Position numbers and translations under genes: made by a program. Below, one piece after another: positions 7,951-13,800 of a stretch of DNA of 13,800 nucleotides (positions are counted from its first letter, which is position 1; each line of letters begins with the position of its first letter). The notes under the pieces are model-generated. The model had not been told where the DNA came from and ran no database searches. It saw only the letters and a program-made list of their open reading frames with translations. The DNA is taken from assembly GCA_963966275.1 (NCBI GenBank), contig CAWZYQ010000104.1, positions 1 through 13,800 of the forward strand. Direction: 5' to 3'. The stretch comes from UBA10427 sp003500135 (lineage in GTDB: Bacteria; Bacteroidota; Bacteroidia; Cytophagales; Cyclobacteriaceae).

Positions 7951-9078
7951 ATGGAAAACCTCAATCTTGCAGAGCTACAACGATACAGCAGGCACCTTAT
8001 TCTTCCCGGGTTTGGCTTAAAGGGGCAGAAAAAATTAAAATCTTCCAGCGTATTGGTAGTTGGCGCCGGCGGTTTAGGCAGCCCTGTATTACTTTATCTG
8101 GCAGCCGCCGGAGTTGGGCATATCGGAATAGTGGAATACGACCTCGTTGATGCAACCAACCTGCAACGACAAATACTTTATAATGATAAAGAAACAGGCC
8201 AGCCCAAAGGAGCGCTGGCAGCCCAGAAACTCGAAGCGCTCAACCCAGCGATAAAAACCACCTGGCACGACACTTTTCTCAACAGCAATAACGCCCTTGA
8301 GATCATCAGGCCATATGATATTGTGATTGATGGCAGCGATAATTTCCCGACCCGTTACCTGGTTAATGATGCCTGTGTATTGCTGGACAAGCCTTTGATC
8401 TATGGCGCCATTTTTCGTTTTGAGGGACAGGTATCGGTTTTCAATGCCCTTACCGATGATGGGAAAAGAGGCCCGAATTACCGTGATCTTTATCCTTCAC
8501 CACCACCTCCGGGCATGGTACCCAGTTGTGCGGAAGGCGGAGTGTTGGGTGTTTTGCCAGGAATAATTGGCAGCATGCAGGCCAATGAAGCCATAAAGGT
8601 ACTCACGGGTATTGGTGAACCGCTAACTGGTCGTATGTTCATCATTGACACAGCTACTTTTGAAACCCGCACTTTGAAATTCAAGGCCCGTAACGATTAT
8701 AAAATCCACCAACTGATTGACTATGAACAGTTTTGCAATTCAGCTTCCAATAAACCGGAACTGCCCCACATCACTCCGAAGGCTTTTAACGACATTCCTG
8801 GATCGGACCGGCCGAAATATGCTTTGGTAGATGTCCGGGAACCATTTGAGCATGATATTTCTGATATTGGGGGCATTAAGATACCTTTAGATCAGTTGGA
8901 AAAAAGGTTGTCAGAATTACCTAAAGAAAACACTCTGGTATTGTATTGCAGAAGTGGGAAGCGTAGTGCCAATGCACAGCAAATCCTTCATGATAAAGGA
9001 TTTAAAAACACTTTGAATTTGATTGGTGGTATAAACAGATGGGCCTCAGAGGTAGATCCTTCAATCAAAACGTATTAA
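7951..9078 (+). CDS. moeB: MoeB/ThiF-type adenylyltransferase fused to a rhodanese domain
   Basis: A 375-residue cytoplasmic two-domain enzyme. The N-terminal E1-like domain (about 5-250) adenylates the C-terminal glycine of a small ubiquitin-like sulfur carrier (MoaD- or ThiS-like). It shows the family opening RYSRHLILPGFG, the nucleotide loop GAGGLG (38-43), the acidic strand end VEYDLVDATNLQRQ, IDGSDNFPTRY around 127-135, and PSCAEGGVLG with Cys193, the usual position of the E1-type cysteine. The C-terminal rhodanese domain (about 280-375) has the DVREPFE motif and an active-site loop CRSGKR with Cys333, which would carry the persulfide used to make the thiocarboxylate. This is the MoeZ/MOCS3/Uba4 layout. 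The zinc cysteines of E. coli MoeB are missing: the first CxxC reads NYRD (176-179) and the second pair is absent. No molybdopterin or thiamine gene is adjacent, so the carrier partner cannot be told from context. Confidence 0.9.
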   Translation: MENLNLAELQRYSRHLILPGFGLKGQKKLKSSSVLVVGAGGLGSPVLLYLAAAGVGHIGIVEYDLVDATNLQRQILYNDKETGQPKGALAAQKLEALNPAIKTTWHDTFLNSNNALEIIRPYDIVIDGSDNFPTRYLVNDACVLLDKPLIYGAIFRFEGQVSVFNALTDDGKRGPNYRDLYPSPPPPGMVPSCAEGGVLGVLPGIIGSMQANEAIKVLTGIGEPLTGRMFIIDTATFETRTLKFKARNDYKIHQLIDYEQFCNSASNKPELPHITPKAFNDIPGSDRPKYALVDVREPFEHDISDIGGIKIPLDQLEKRLSELPKENTLVLYCRSGKRSANAQQILHDKGFKNTLNLIGGINRWASEVDPSIKTY

Positions 9079-9114
9079 TCCCCATACTTTTAATTATACG
9101 GCGTGCCGCCCGGA

Positions 9115-11049
9115 TCAATATCTCGGCAAAAGCATTTCCGGCCGTTCGTTAAAGGGTATATCCAGGGTATTTCTCGGCGATGAGGAAAAATAAGTTTTAA
9201 ATGGGTTGCCATTACGTGGCACATCACTTAGGTATCCGATGTGCAACGATATGGTATTGAAACTCAAGCTTTCATTTCTCATCCTTACCCCCAATCCGAC
9301 CTCGGAAACTAATCTTCCCGATTGAAAAGCATTTTGTGCAGGCGATAGCCAACCAAGATCAGCAAAACCATATGCGGCAAACCTGAACCCATAGAAATTG
9401 GCAGGGAGAAAGAAAACAGTCTCCCACTTAACAACTGCTCTGGACTGTCCCGCCCAGGTAGGCGCGAAAAGGTCCCTGATATATCTTTCCAGAGTGAGGT
9501 AACCGTTTAATTCACCCTGACGCAACCAACTGTAGCTCAACCAAAACAGATTTCGCCAACGCGTATTTTTTATGTTGACTATGTTGGCGAAATAATTCAC
9601 ATTAAAATCAAATCGGGCATCGCTTAAACCTTCAGTATTTAAAAAGCCCCCCCACCTGAAAGAACCTGAGAAGTACCCAAGACCACCTACATCCTTTGCT
9701 AAAACAAAATCATTGCCTAAATAGGGCCTGCTTACATAATCACTCTCTTCATAACCCAGTGTAAAATTGGTGTAAAAGCCATAAGGCAGGTTTTCCGTGA
9801 TCCCGAAACTCAATAGGTTTTTGGTAGAATAGTATTTAATACTTCTCAGAATTACACTTCCCAATAAGATGTCAGAGTTATTAAAGTACGGGTACAGGCC
9901 CGGTTCGAACTGTTCGGGCACCTCGTTGAAAAAACGCTTGACCAAACGACCGGAAATAATAAGGTTCTTCCTATCTTCCAATTCTCCAAGTAAAAATGAG
10001 CGCCCGAACCAACCATCGATGAAATACCCTTTGTACGGCATTAGCCAAATACTGTCTTCAACCAATTGATCTCGTAAGTCCCTCGAATAGCGATACTCGA
10101 ACCCACCTGCATAACGCGCCTCCGGTGTGATAAAGTTCTTAAATAAACCCACTTTGACCAAGCCCTGCTCCGGGCTTTCCAGTACCTCTAACTCCCCCTG
10201 CAAAAATTTACCATTGATATTTGAGTTTCGAATTTGTATATCACTCCCCCAGGCATTCTGATAATAAGCGTCATATAATACGCCTAATTTTAAAGAGGTA
10301 GCCGAACCCAGAAAATTGTTTTCCACACCATAAACACCCCACTTTTCAAGGCTGTTGTAATCCAGTTCAACACCAAGCGAATACCGGTCCTGTACAACCA
10401 CCACTACTTCAACCTTACCCCCTGCTCTTTCTTTTACATAAATTTGCACATCCTGAATATATCGCTCTGCCCTGATAAGCCGCTCCGATTCCGCAATTTG
10501 CACCGATTGCAACTGCTCTCCTTCTTTAAATTGCAACCCACTTCTGATCAGGCTCTCCCGGGTATTGACATGTGTATTGTTTAAGAATCCGGATAAGCCG
10601 CTTTTTTTATGTTGTGCAGTGTCATTTACATTCCCGGAGTAGAGCGGTACATGTTTGATCCTTATTTTTACAATTTCCCTGCCCTGGAATTCTTCATAAA
10701 TATCATCAATATCAGAAAAACCATAGTCCTCTTCCTTTTCTTCTACATCTTTTACAATCAACAGGTCGTACAATTTCGAGGAAATACCGTTTTTTTCCGC
10801 CTTCTCCTCCAGCAATTGGTAAAATTTCCCCGAACGGTATTCCGACAGGTCTTTGATAACATAGGGGGTGCCTTCCAGCAGATAAATCGTAGTATCATTT
10901 TTAAAAATCAAGGCACTATCGGCCACGATAAGGGCTTTTTTACCTTCAATAGTTACAGGCACATACCCTGCTTCCTGGGCATGTATTTCCGTAAGCAGAT
11001 AAAGCATGTTACTGAGAATAATCAAACAAATAAGTAATATTCTGTTCAC
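9115..11049 (-). CDS. Outer-membrane beta-barrel protein with a POTRA-like domain (Omp85/BamA-like)
   Basis: A 644-residue exported protein. Residues 1-25 are a signal peptide (ending IHA-Q). Residues about 26-110 form a domain I do not recognise. Residues about 125-222 look like one POTRA unit: a beta strand (EIVKIRIKHVPLYS), then NTRESLIRSGLQFKEGE, a helix with ESERLIRAERYIQDV and a closing strand EVVVVVQDRYS. This matches the FTP/POTRA pattern of Omp85 proteins (R..L.F.EG....... E..LR....I..V.I). From about 224 the sequence alternates polar and aromatic/hydrophobic residues with Gly-rich turns, as in a beta-barrel of the outer membrane, ending in a C-terminal tyrosine. BamA has five POTRA units and TamA three, so this is a reduced relative, perhaps in secretion or assembly of outer-membrane components. 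The cargo is unknown. It is convergent with moeB (36-base gap, no convincing terminator) and divergent from the xylF-like gene. Confidence 0.8.
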   Translation of the reverse strand: MNRILLICLIILSNMLYLLTEIHAQEAGYVPVTIEGKKALIVADSALIFKNDTTIYLLEGTPYVIKDLSEYRSGKFYQLLEEKAEKNGISSKLYDLLIVKDVEEKEEDYGFSDIDDIYEEFQGREIVKIRIKHVPLYSGNVNDTAQHKKSGLSGFLNNTHVNTRESLIRSGLQFKEGEQLQSVQIAESERLIRAERYIQDVQIYVKERAGGKVEVVVVVQDRYSLGVELDYNSLEKWGVYGVENNFLGSATSLKLGVLYDAYYQNAWGSDIQIRNSNINGKFLQGELEVLESPEQGLVKVGLFKNFITPEARYAGGFEYRYSRDLRDQLVEDSIWLMPYKGYFIDGWFGRSFLLGELEDRKNLIISGRLVKRFFNEVPEQFEPGLYPYFNNSDILLGSVILRSIKYYSTKNLLSFGITENLPYGFYTNFTLGYEESDYVSRPYLGNDFVLAKDVGGLGYFSGSFRWGGFLNTEGLSDARFDFNVNYFANIVNIKNTRWRNLFWLSYSWLRQGELNGYLTLERYIRDLFAPTWAGQSRAVVKWETVFFLPANFYGFRFAAYGFADLGWLSPAQNAFQSGRLVSEVGLGVRMRNESLSFNTISLHIGYLSDVPRNGNPFKTYFSSSPRNTLDIPFNERPEMLLPRY

Positions 11050-11106
11050 GGCAAACCTTTATCTAATACATATTCGTAAAATACAATATAGTGCTGATTT
11101 TTTTAC

Positions 11107-11137
11107 TTGAATTTCAACATTGCAAATTGTATCTTAA
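11107..11137 (+). promoter_or_regulatory. Possible promoter of the xylF-like gene
   Basis: TTG at 11107-11109, a 20-base spacer, and TATCTTAA at 11130-11137 fit the Bacteroidota -33/-7 spacing, but the -7 box matches TAnnTTTG only in its first half. Transcription would start about 20-25 bases before the ATG at 11166. Weak candidate. Confidence 0.3.
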
Positions 11138-11165
11138 ATGTGAAATCACCTAAAACCCCAAAAAT

Positions 11166-12164
11166 ATGAAAAGACTAATAACCTTTCTTCTATCGTTGAT
11201 ATTATTTGGACTTTCCTTCACATTATTGGCGCAGACAAAAGTGGGATTTTTGATGGACAATTACTCTTCTGACAGATGGTTGCTCGATGAAAAACTGTTC
11301 TGTGATGAAGTGAGAAAACACGGAGGTATTCCTATTGTTGAACTGGCCTTTGGAGATACCGATGCACAATACCAGTTGGCACAGCAAATGCTGGATGAAG
11401 GCATTGATGTGCTGGTCATCGTACCTACCGATGCTGCAAAAGCAGCAGATATTGTGAAATTGGCCAAAAGTAAAGACGTTCCGGTACTGGCCTATGACCG
11501 GCTGATCAATTACTCCGATGTAGACCTTTACATTTCATATGACAATAAAAAAGTGGGCAAACTACAGGCTAACTATGCCCTGGAACACGTGCCCAATGGG
11601 AAATATCTGTTGCTAAACGGCCCTGAAACAGACAATAATGCCATCCTTTTCCGACAGGGACAATTAGAGGTGCTGAAACCATTTATATCCAAAGGTAAAA
11701 TTGAACTGCTCGACGATAAAGTCATGTCGCAATGGAACGAATTGGAAGCCCTGCTTGAAATTGAACTGTTTTTGAATTCAAACGATGAGATTCCCGATGT
11801 GATCATCGCGGCCAATGATGCCTTTGCCTCAGCCGTAATATCGGCCATTGACAATCATGATTTAAAAGGAAAAATAAAAGTGATCGGTCAGGACGCTGAA
11901 AACCAGGCATGCCGAAATATTGCATTGGGTTATCAGACCATGACGGTGTATAAGCCCATAAAGCCTCTGGCAGAACAGGCCGCAGAAGCCGCCATAAAAC
12001 TGGTAAATGGTAAAAAGATAGATGATGTGAATGCAGAAATCGATAATAGATACAAGCAGGTACCATCAATTTTACTTGAGCCAATTTTAGTGGATATCAA
12101 TAATTTAAAGGAAACCGTAATTAAAGATGGTCACGTCAGCTTATCGTCTGACCTTGAATATTAA
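11166..12164 (+). CDS. xylF: XylF-like periplasmic sugar-binding protein
   Basis: A 332-residue periplasmic binding protein of the type-1 fold. Residues 1-22 are a signal peptide ending LLA-Q with no lipobox cysteine, so the mature protein should be soluble in the periplasm. The sequence follows E. coli XylF along its whole length: DVLVIVPTDA (81-90), VLAYDRLI (107-114), YISYDN (122-127), DNNAILFRQGQ (156-166), AANDA (215-219), GQDAE (241-245), TMTVYKPI (258-265) and the end ETVIKDG. Residues matching xylose contacts of XylF, from memory, appear kept: Arg37, Arg112, Arg163, Asn217, Asp243 and Lys263. D-xylose or a similar pentose is therefore the likely ligand (inference). No XylG ATPase or XylH permease is nearby. 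In Bacteroidota such orphan binders may serve a distant transporter or a sensor kinase. Divergent from the Omp85-like gene and closed by its own terminator. Confidence 0.9.
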   Translation: MKRLITFLLSLILFGLSFTLLAQTKVGFLMDNYSSDRWLLDEKLFCDEVRKHGGIPIVELAFGDTDAQYQLAQQMLDEGIDVLVIVPTDAAKAADIVKLAKSKDVPVLAYDRLINYSDVDLYISYDNKKVGKLQANYALEHVPNGKYLLLNGPETDNNAILFRQGQLEVLKPFISKGKIELLDDKVMSQWNELEALLEIELFLNSNDEIPDVIIAANDAFASAVISAIDNHDLKGKIKVIGQDAENQACRNIALGYQTMTVYKPIKPLAEQAAEAAIKLVNGKKIDDVNAEIDNRYKQVPSILLEPILVDINNLKETVIKDGHVSLSSDLEY

Positions 12165-12192
12165 ACCTGAATCATGCATTGGGATCCAGGTT
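12164..12192 (+). other. Small imperfect hairpin after the xylF-like stop codon
   Basis: AACCTG (12164-12169) pairs with CAGGTT (12187-12192). After one A/C mismatch, ATC pairs with GAT around a nine-base loop. It directly follows the stop codon but has A-rich sequence behind it, so it is not itself a terminator on the plus strand. It may help stabilise the 3' end together with the stronger hairpin downstream, or be chance. Confidence 0.35.
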
Positions 12193-12204
12193 AAAAGAAT
12201 ACAT

Positions 12205-12240
12205 TTAAACGGCCGTTGATAATTGTAGTCGGCCGTTTAA
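12205..12240 (+). terminator. Intrinsic terminator of the xylF-like gene
   Basis: A perfect 11-base-pair stem: TTAAACGGCCG (12205-12215) with CGGCCGTTTAA (12230-12240) around a 14-base loop. The right arm ends in TTTAATT, a short U-rich tail. It separates the xylF-like gene from the DUF5916 gene, which must then have its own promoter in 12241-12322. No clear -7 box was found there; a short palindrome GCATATTTATGC lies near 12283-12294. Confidence 0.75.
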
Positions 12241-12322
12241 TTAAAAACTATAATTTTATGTTCGGTGGGCTTGCAACGCGATGCATATTTATGCGTCTTT
12301 TCAATATACCAAGCCTGAACCA

Positions 12323-12376
12323 ATGAACTTTTTTCCTAAGCCTGTATTTTTCACCTTTCTGGTGATCTTTTAATTT
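12323..12376 (+). pseudogene. Signal-peptide part of the DUF5916 gene, interrupted by TAA
   Basis: An ATG at 12323 opens a frame reading MNFFPKPVFFTFLVIF, then TAA (12371-12373), then FVPCYVFA in the same frame running straight into the DUF5916 body. Read without the stop this is a normal signal peptide with cleavage expected after YVFA. This ATG is therefore the likely original start, and the TAA sits in the hydrophobic core, where TTA (Leu) would be one base different. Confidence 0.7.
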
Positions 12377-13636
12377 GTGCCCTGTTATGTGTTTGCCAAA
12401 GGCAAAAAGGACAGCGCTATTCTCATACCTAAAAAACACTATTTTACGCAACATACCAACGGAGATGAGATCACCAATGACGGCCTGGCAAGCGATAAAG
12501 CGTGGAACCTGGTGGAATGGGCCGGCGGTTTTCGCCAATTCGACCCGGAAGATGGCGCCAAACCGGCAATGGATACAGAATTCAAAGTTTTATACGATGA
12601 CAAAAACCTCTATCTGCTCGTAAGGGCTCATGATAAAGAACCCCACAAAATAGATAAAAGGTTATCCAGGAGGGATAATTTTCCGGGTGACTGGGTGGAG
12701 GTGAATATCGACAGCTACCACGATAAACGCACCGCTTTTTCATTTAACCTTAGTGCCAGCGGAGTAAAAGGTGATGAATTTGTCTCAAATGATGGGTCCG
12801 ATTGGGACAGCTCATGGGACCCGATCTGGTATGGCAAAAGCAGCATCGATGAGTACGGTTGGATTGCCGAAATGCGTATTCCTCTCAGCCAGCTCAGGTT
12901 TGCCAATAAACCGGAACATGTCTGGGGCTTGCAGGTGCTGAGAAGAAACTTCAGGGAACAGGAAAGGTCGTCATGGCAATACAAACCACAAAGCGCGCCC
13001 GGCTGGGTCCAGCGCTTTGGTGAATTACGAGGCTTGAAAGGTATTAAACCACAAAAACAACTGGAAATAATGCCTTACGTAGTAGCTAAGGCTGAGCGAT
13101 ATCCGGGTGAGAAAGACAATCCGTATGCCAGTGGTTCGGACGAGTCTTTATCGTTTGGGGTAGACGGTAAAGTCGGTATTACCAGTGACATTACACTTGA
13201 CTTTACCATTAATCCGGATTTCGGACAGGTAGAGGCCGACCCTTCTCAGGTCAATCTTTCTGCCTTTGAATTGTTCTTCAGGGAAAGAAGGCCCTTTTTC
13301 ATTGAAGGTAGTAATATTTATAATTTCCCGCTCACTGAAGCTATTGCCGGCGGGCGGTACAATGTAGATAACCTTTTCTACAGCAGGCGAATCGGCAGAT
13401 CGCCGTCTTACTATCCTGATACCGAAGATGGTGAATTTGTGGACATGCCACAGAACACCACCATATTGGGAGCGTTAAAACTGACCGGCAAAAACAAGAA
13501 TGGCCAGAACTGGGGGGTCATGGAATCGGTCACGCAAAAAGAATATGCCAAAGTTCACGATGGCACTGATGAACGCAGAGTTGAGGCAGTGCCGCTCACC
13601 AATTACCTCGTGGGGTCGTGTACAAAAAAAGTCTGA
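12377..13636 (+). CDS. DUF5916 outer-membrane protein with CBM9-like domain, disrupted
   Basis: The largest intact stretch (419 codons) of a gene that should encode roughly 800-900 residues. Read from GTG 12377 it lacks an N-terminal export signal, because the true start appears to be ATG 12323 upstream of a TAA. An N-terminal CBM9-like carbohydrate-binding domain covers about residues 30-190 (DGLASDKAW, then TEFKVLYDDKNLYLLVRAHD, DWVEVNIDSYHDKRTAFSF and WIAEMRIPLSQLRF). The DUF5916 barrel region follows with its hallmark NPDFGQVEADPSQVNLS (about 277-293) and FRERRPFFIEGS (about 300-311). The frame leaves the family pattern at LTNYLVG and stops at 13636 after a few unrelated residues, owing to a frameshift in a GGGG run at 13612-13615. 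DUF5916 proteins are common in Bacteroidota envelopes, have no firmly established function, and are suspected of binding or importing glycans. As written the product would not be exported or complete. Confidence 0.85.
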   Translation: MPCYVFAKGKKDSAILIPKKHYFTQHTNGDEITNDGLASDKAWNLVEWAGGFRQFDPEDGAKPAMDTEFKVLYDDKNLYLLVRAHDKEPHKIDKRLSRRDNFPGDWVEVNIDSYHDKRTAFSFNLSASGVKGDEFVSNDGSDWDSSWDPIWYGKSSIDEYGWIAEMRIPLSQLRFANKPEHVWGLQVLRRNFREQERSSWQYKPQSAPGWVQRFGELRGLKGIKPQKQLEIMPYVVAKAERYPGEKDNPYASGSDESLSFGVDGKVGITSDITLDFTINPDFGQVEADPSQVNLSAFELFFRERRPFFIEGSNIYNFPLTEAIAGGRYNVDNLFYSRRIGRSPSYYPDTEDGEFVDMPQNTTILGALKLTGKNKNGQNWGVMESVTQKEYAKVHDGTDERRVEAVPLTNYLVGSCTKKV

Positions 13637-13800
13637 TGGAGGTAACACCCTGCTGGGAGGTATTGCCACCGCAACTAACCGGATGGATAGACGAGCCGCA
13701 CCTCAATTTTCTTCACAGGGATGCATACAGCGCCGGGATAGACTTTATGCACTATTGGAAAGACCGCACATACTATCTCCATATCAAGCAATCGATCAGC
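13614..13800 (+). pseudogene. Continuation of the DUF5916 gene in two shifted frames, running off the window
   Basis: Dropping one G from the run at 13612-13615 restores GRVQKKSDGGNTLLGG and GIATATNR in the next frame (13614-13682), a typical DUF5916 segment. Dropping one further base near 13683 restores WIDEPHLNFLHRDAYSAG and YWKDRTYYLHIKQSIS (13684 to the last base). Each piece is good family sequence in its own frame only, so two single-base insertions about 70 bases apart are the simplest reading. The gene is cut by the window edge. Confidence 0.8.

Noticed and set aside
7951..9078. ThiF of a thiamine operon or a defence-type E1 enzyme
   Set aside because: The C-terminal rhodanese domain, the MoeB-like motif order and the absence of thi genes, ubiquitin-like or E2/JAB genes in the neighbourhood do not support either.
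9079..9114. Terminator between moeB and the Omp85-like gene
   Set aside because: Only a four-base-pair stem (GGCG-TGC-CGCC) is present, with no U-run on either side; too weak to call.
10609..11037. Open frame antisense to the 5' part of the Omp85-like gene
   Set aside because: Phe/Ile/Tyr-rich shadow of a real signal-peptide-bearing gene; no motif of its own.
12283..12294. Operator-like palindrome GCATATTTATGC upstream of the DUF5916 gene
   Set aside because: Five base pairs around TT in AT-rich DNA is easily due to chance, and no second copy was seen upstream of other genes.
13612..13640. Programmed ribosomal frameshift in the DUF5916 gene
   Set aside because: A second shift 70 bases later and a TAA in the signal peptide make programmed recoding far less likely than mutation or sequence error; no shifty heptamer with a downstream structure was recognised at the GGGG run.

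Overview
The window looks like chromosomal DNA from a Bacteroidota bacterium, most likely of the Cytophagales/Cyclobacteriaceae type. The evidence is a two-component-regulator-type propeller protein, a DUF5916 protein, signal peptides ending in 'AQ', a perfect TAnnTTTG -7 promoter box, start codons mostly without clear Shine-Dalgarno sequences, and a gene set dominated by exported proteins. The placement is inference from gene content. No RNA gene, CRISPR array, transposase or phage gene was seen.

Layout from left to right. (1) 44-1375 (-): N-terminal part of a periplasmic propeller sensor whose coding ends abruptly in the ninth repeat. (2) 1521-2297 (+): SRAP/YedK-HMCES-type protein that crosslinks to abasic sites in DNA. 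(3) A terminator hairpin at 2302-2326, then 2347-4794 (-): a secreted S9 serine peptidase that closely resembles plant chloroplast glutamyl endopeptidase (S9D). (4) 5092-7734 (+), originally to 7860: a two-repeat M16 zinc peptidase with an in-frame amber codon 41 codons before its natural end. (5) A terminator at 7873-7906 and a promoter box at 7912-7919, then 7951-9078 (+): a MoeB/ThiF-type adenylyltransferase fused to a rhodanese domain. (6) 9115-11049 (-): an Omp85-like outer-membrane protein with one recognisable POTRA-like domain. (7) 11166-12164 (+): a XylF-like sugar-binding protein without an ABC transporter beside it, followed by a perfect-stem terminator. (8) 12323 to the window end (+): a DUF5916 outer-membrane protein broken by a TAA inside the signal peptide and by two +1 frameshifts near 13613 and 13683.

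There is no obvious operon; almost every gene is a single transcription unit, arranged divergently or convergently. The shared theme is the cell envelope: two exported peptidases, two outer-membrane barrel proteins, a periplasmic sugar binder and a periplasmic sensor. The two cytoplasmic proteins are SRAP (DNA damage) and MoeB-rhodanese (sulfur carrier activation).

The most notable feature is the number of broken reading frames: a truncated sensor, an amber in the M16 gene at a position where the family usually has Trp, and three lesions in the DUF5916 gene, while the four other full-length genes look intact. The remnants downstream of each point lesion are still well conserved, so the lesions are either recent or sequencing/assembly errors. 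I did not find a convincing new multi-gene system here.
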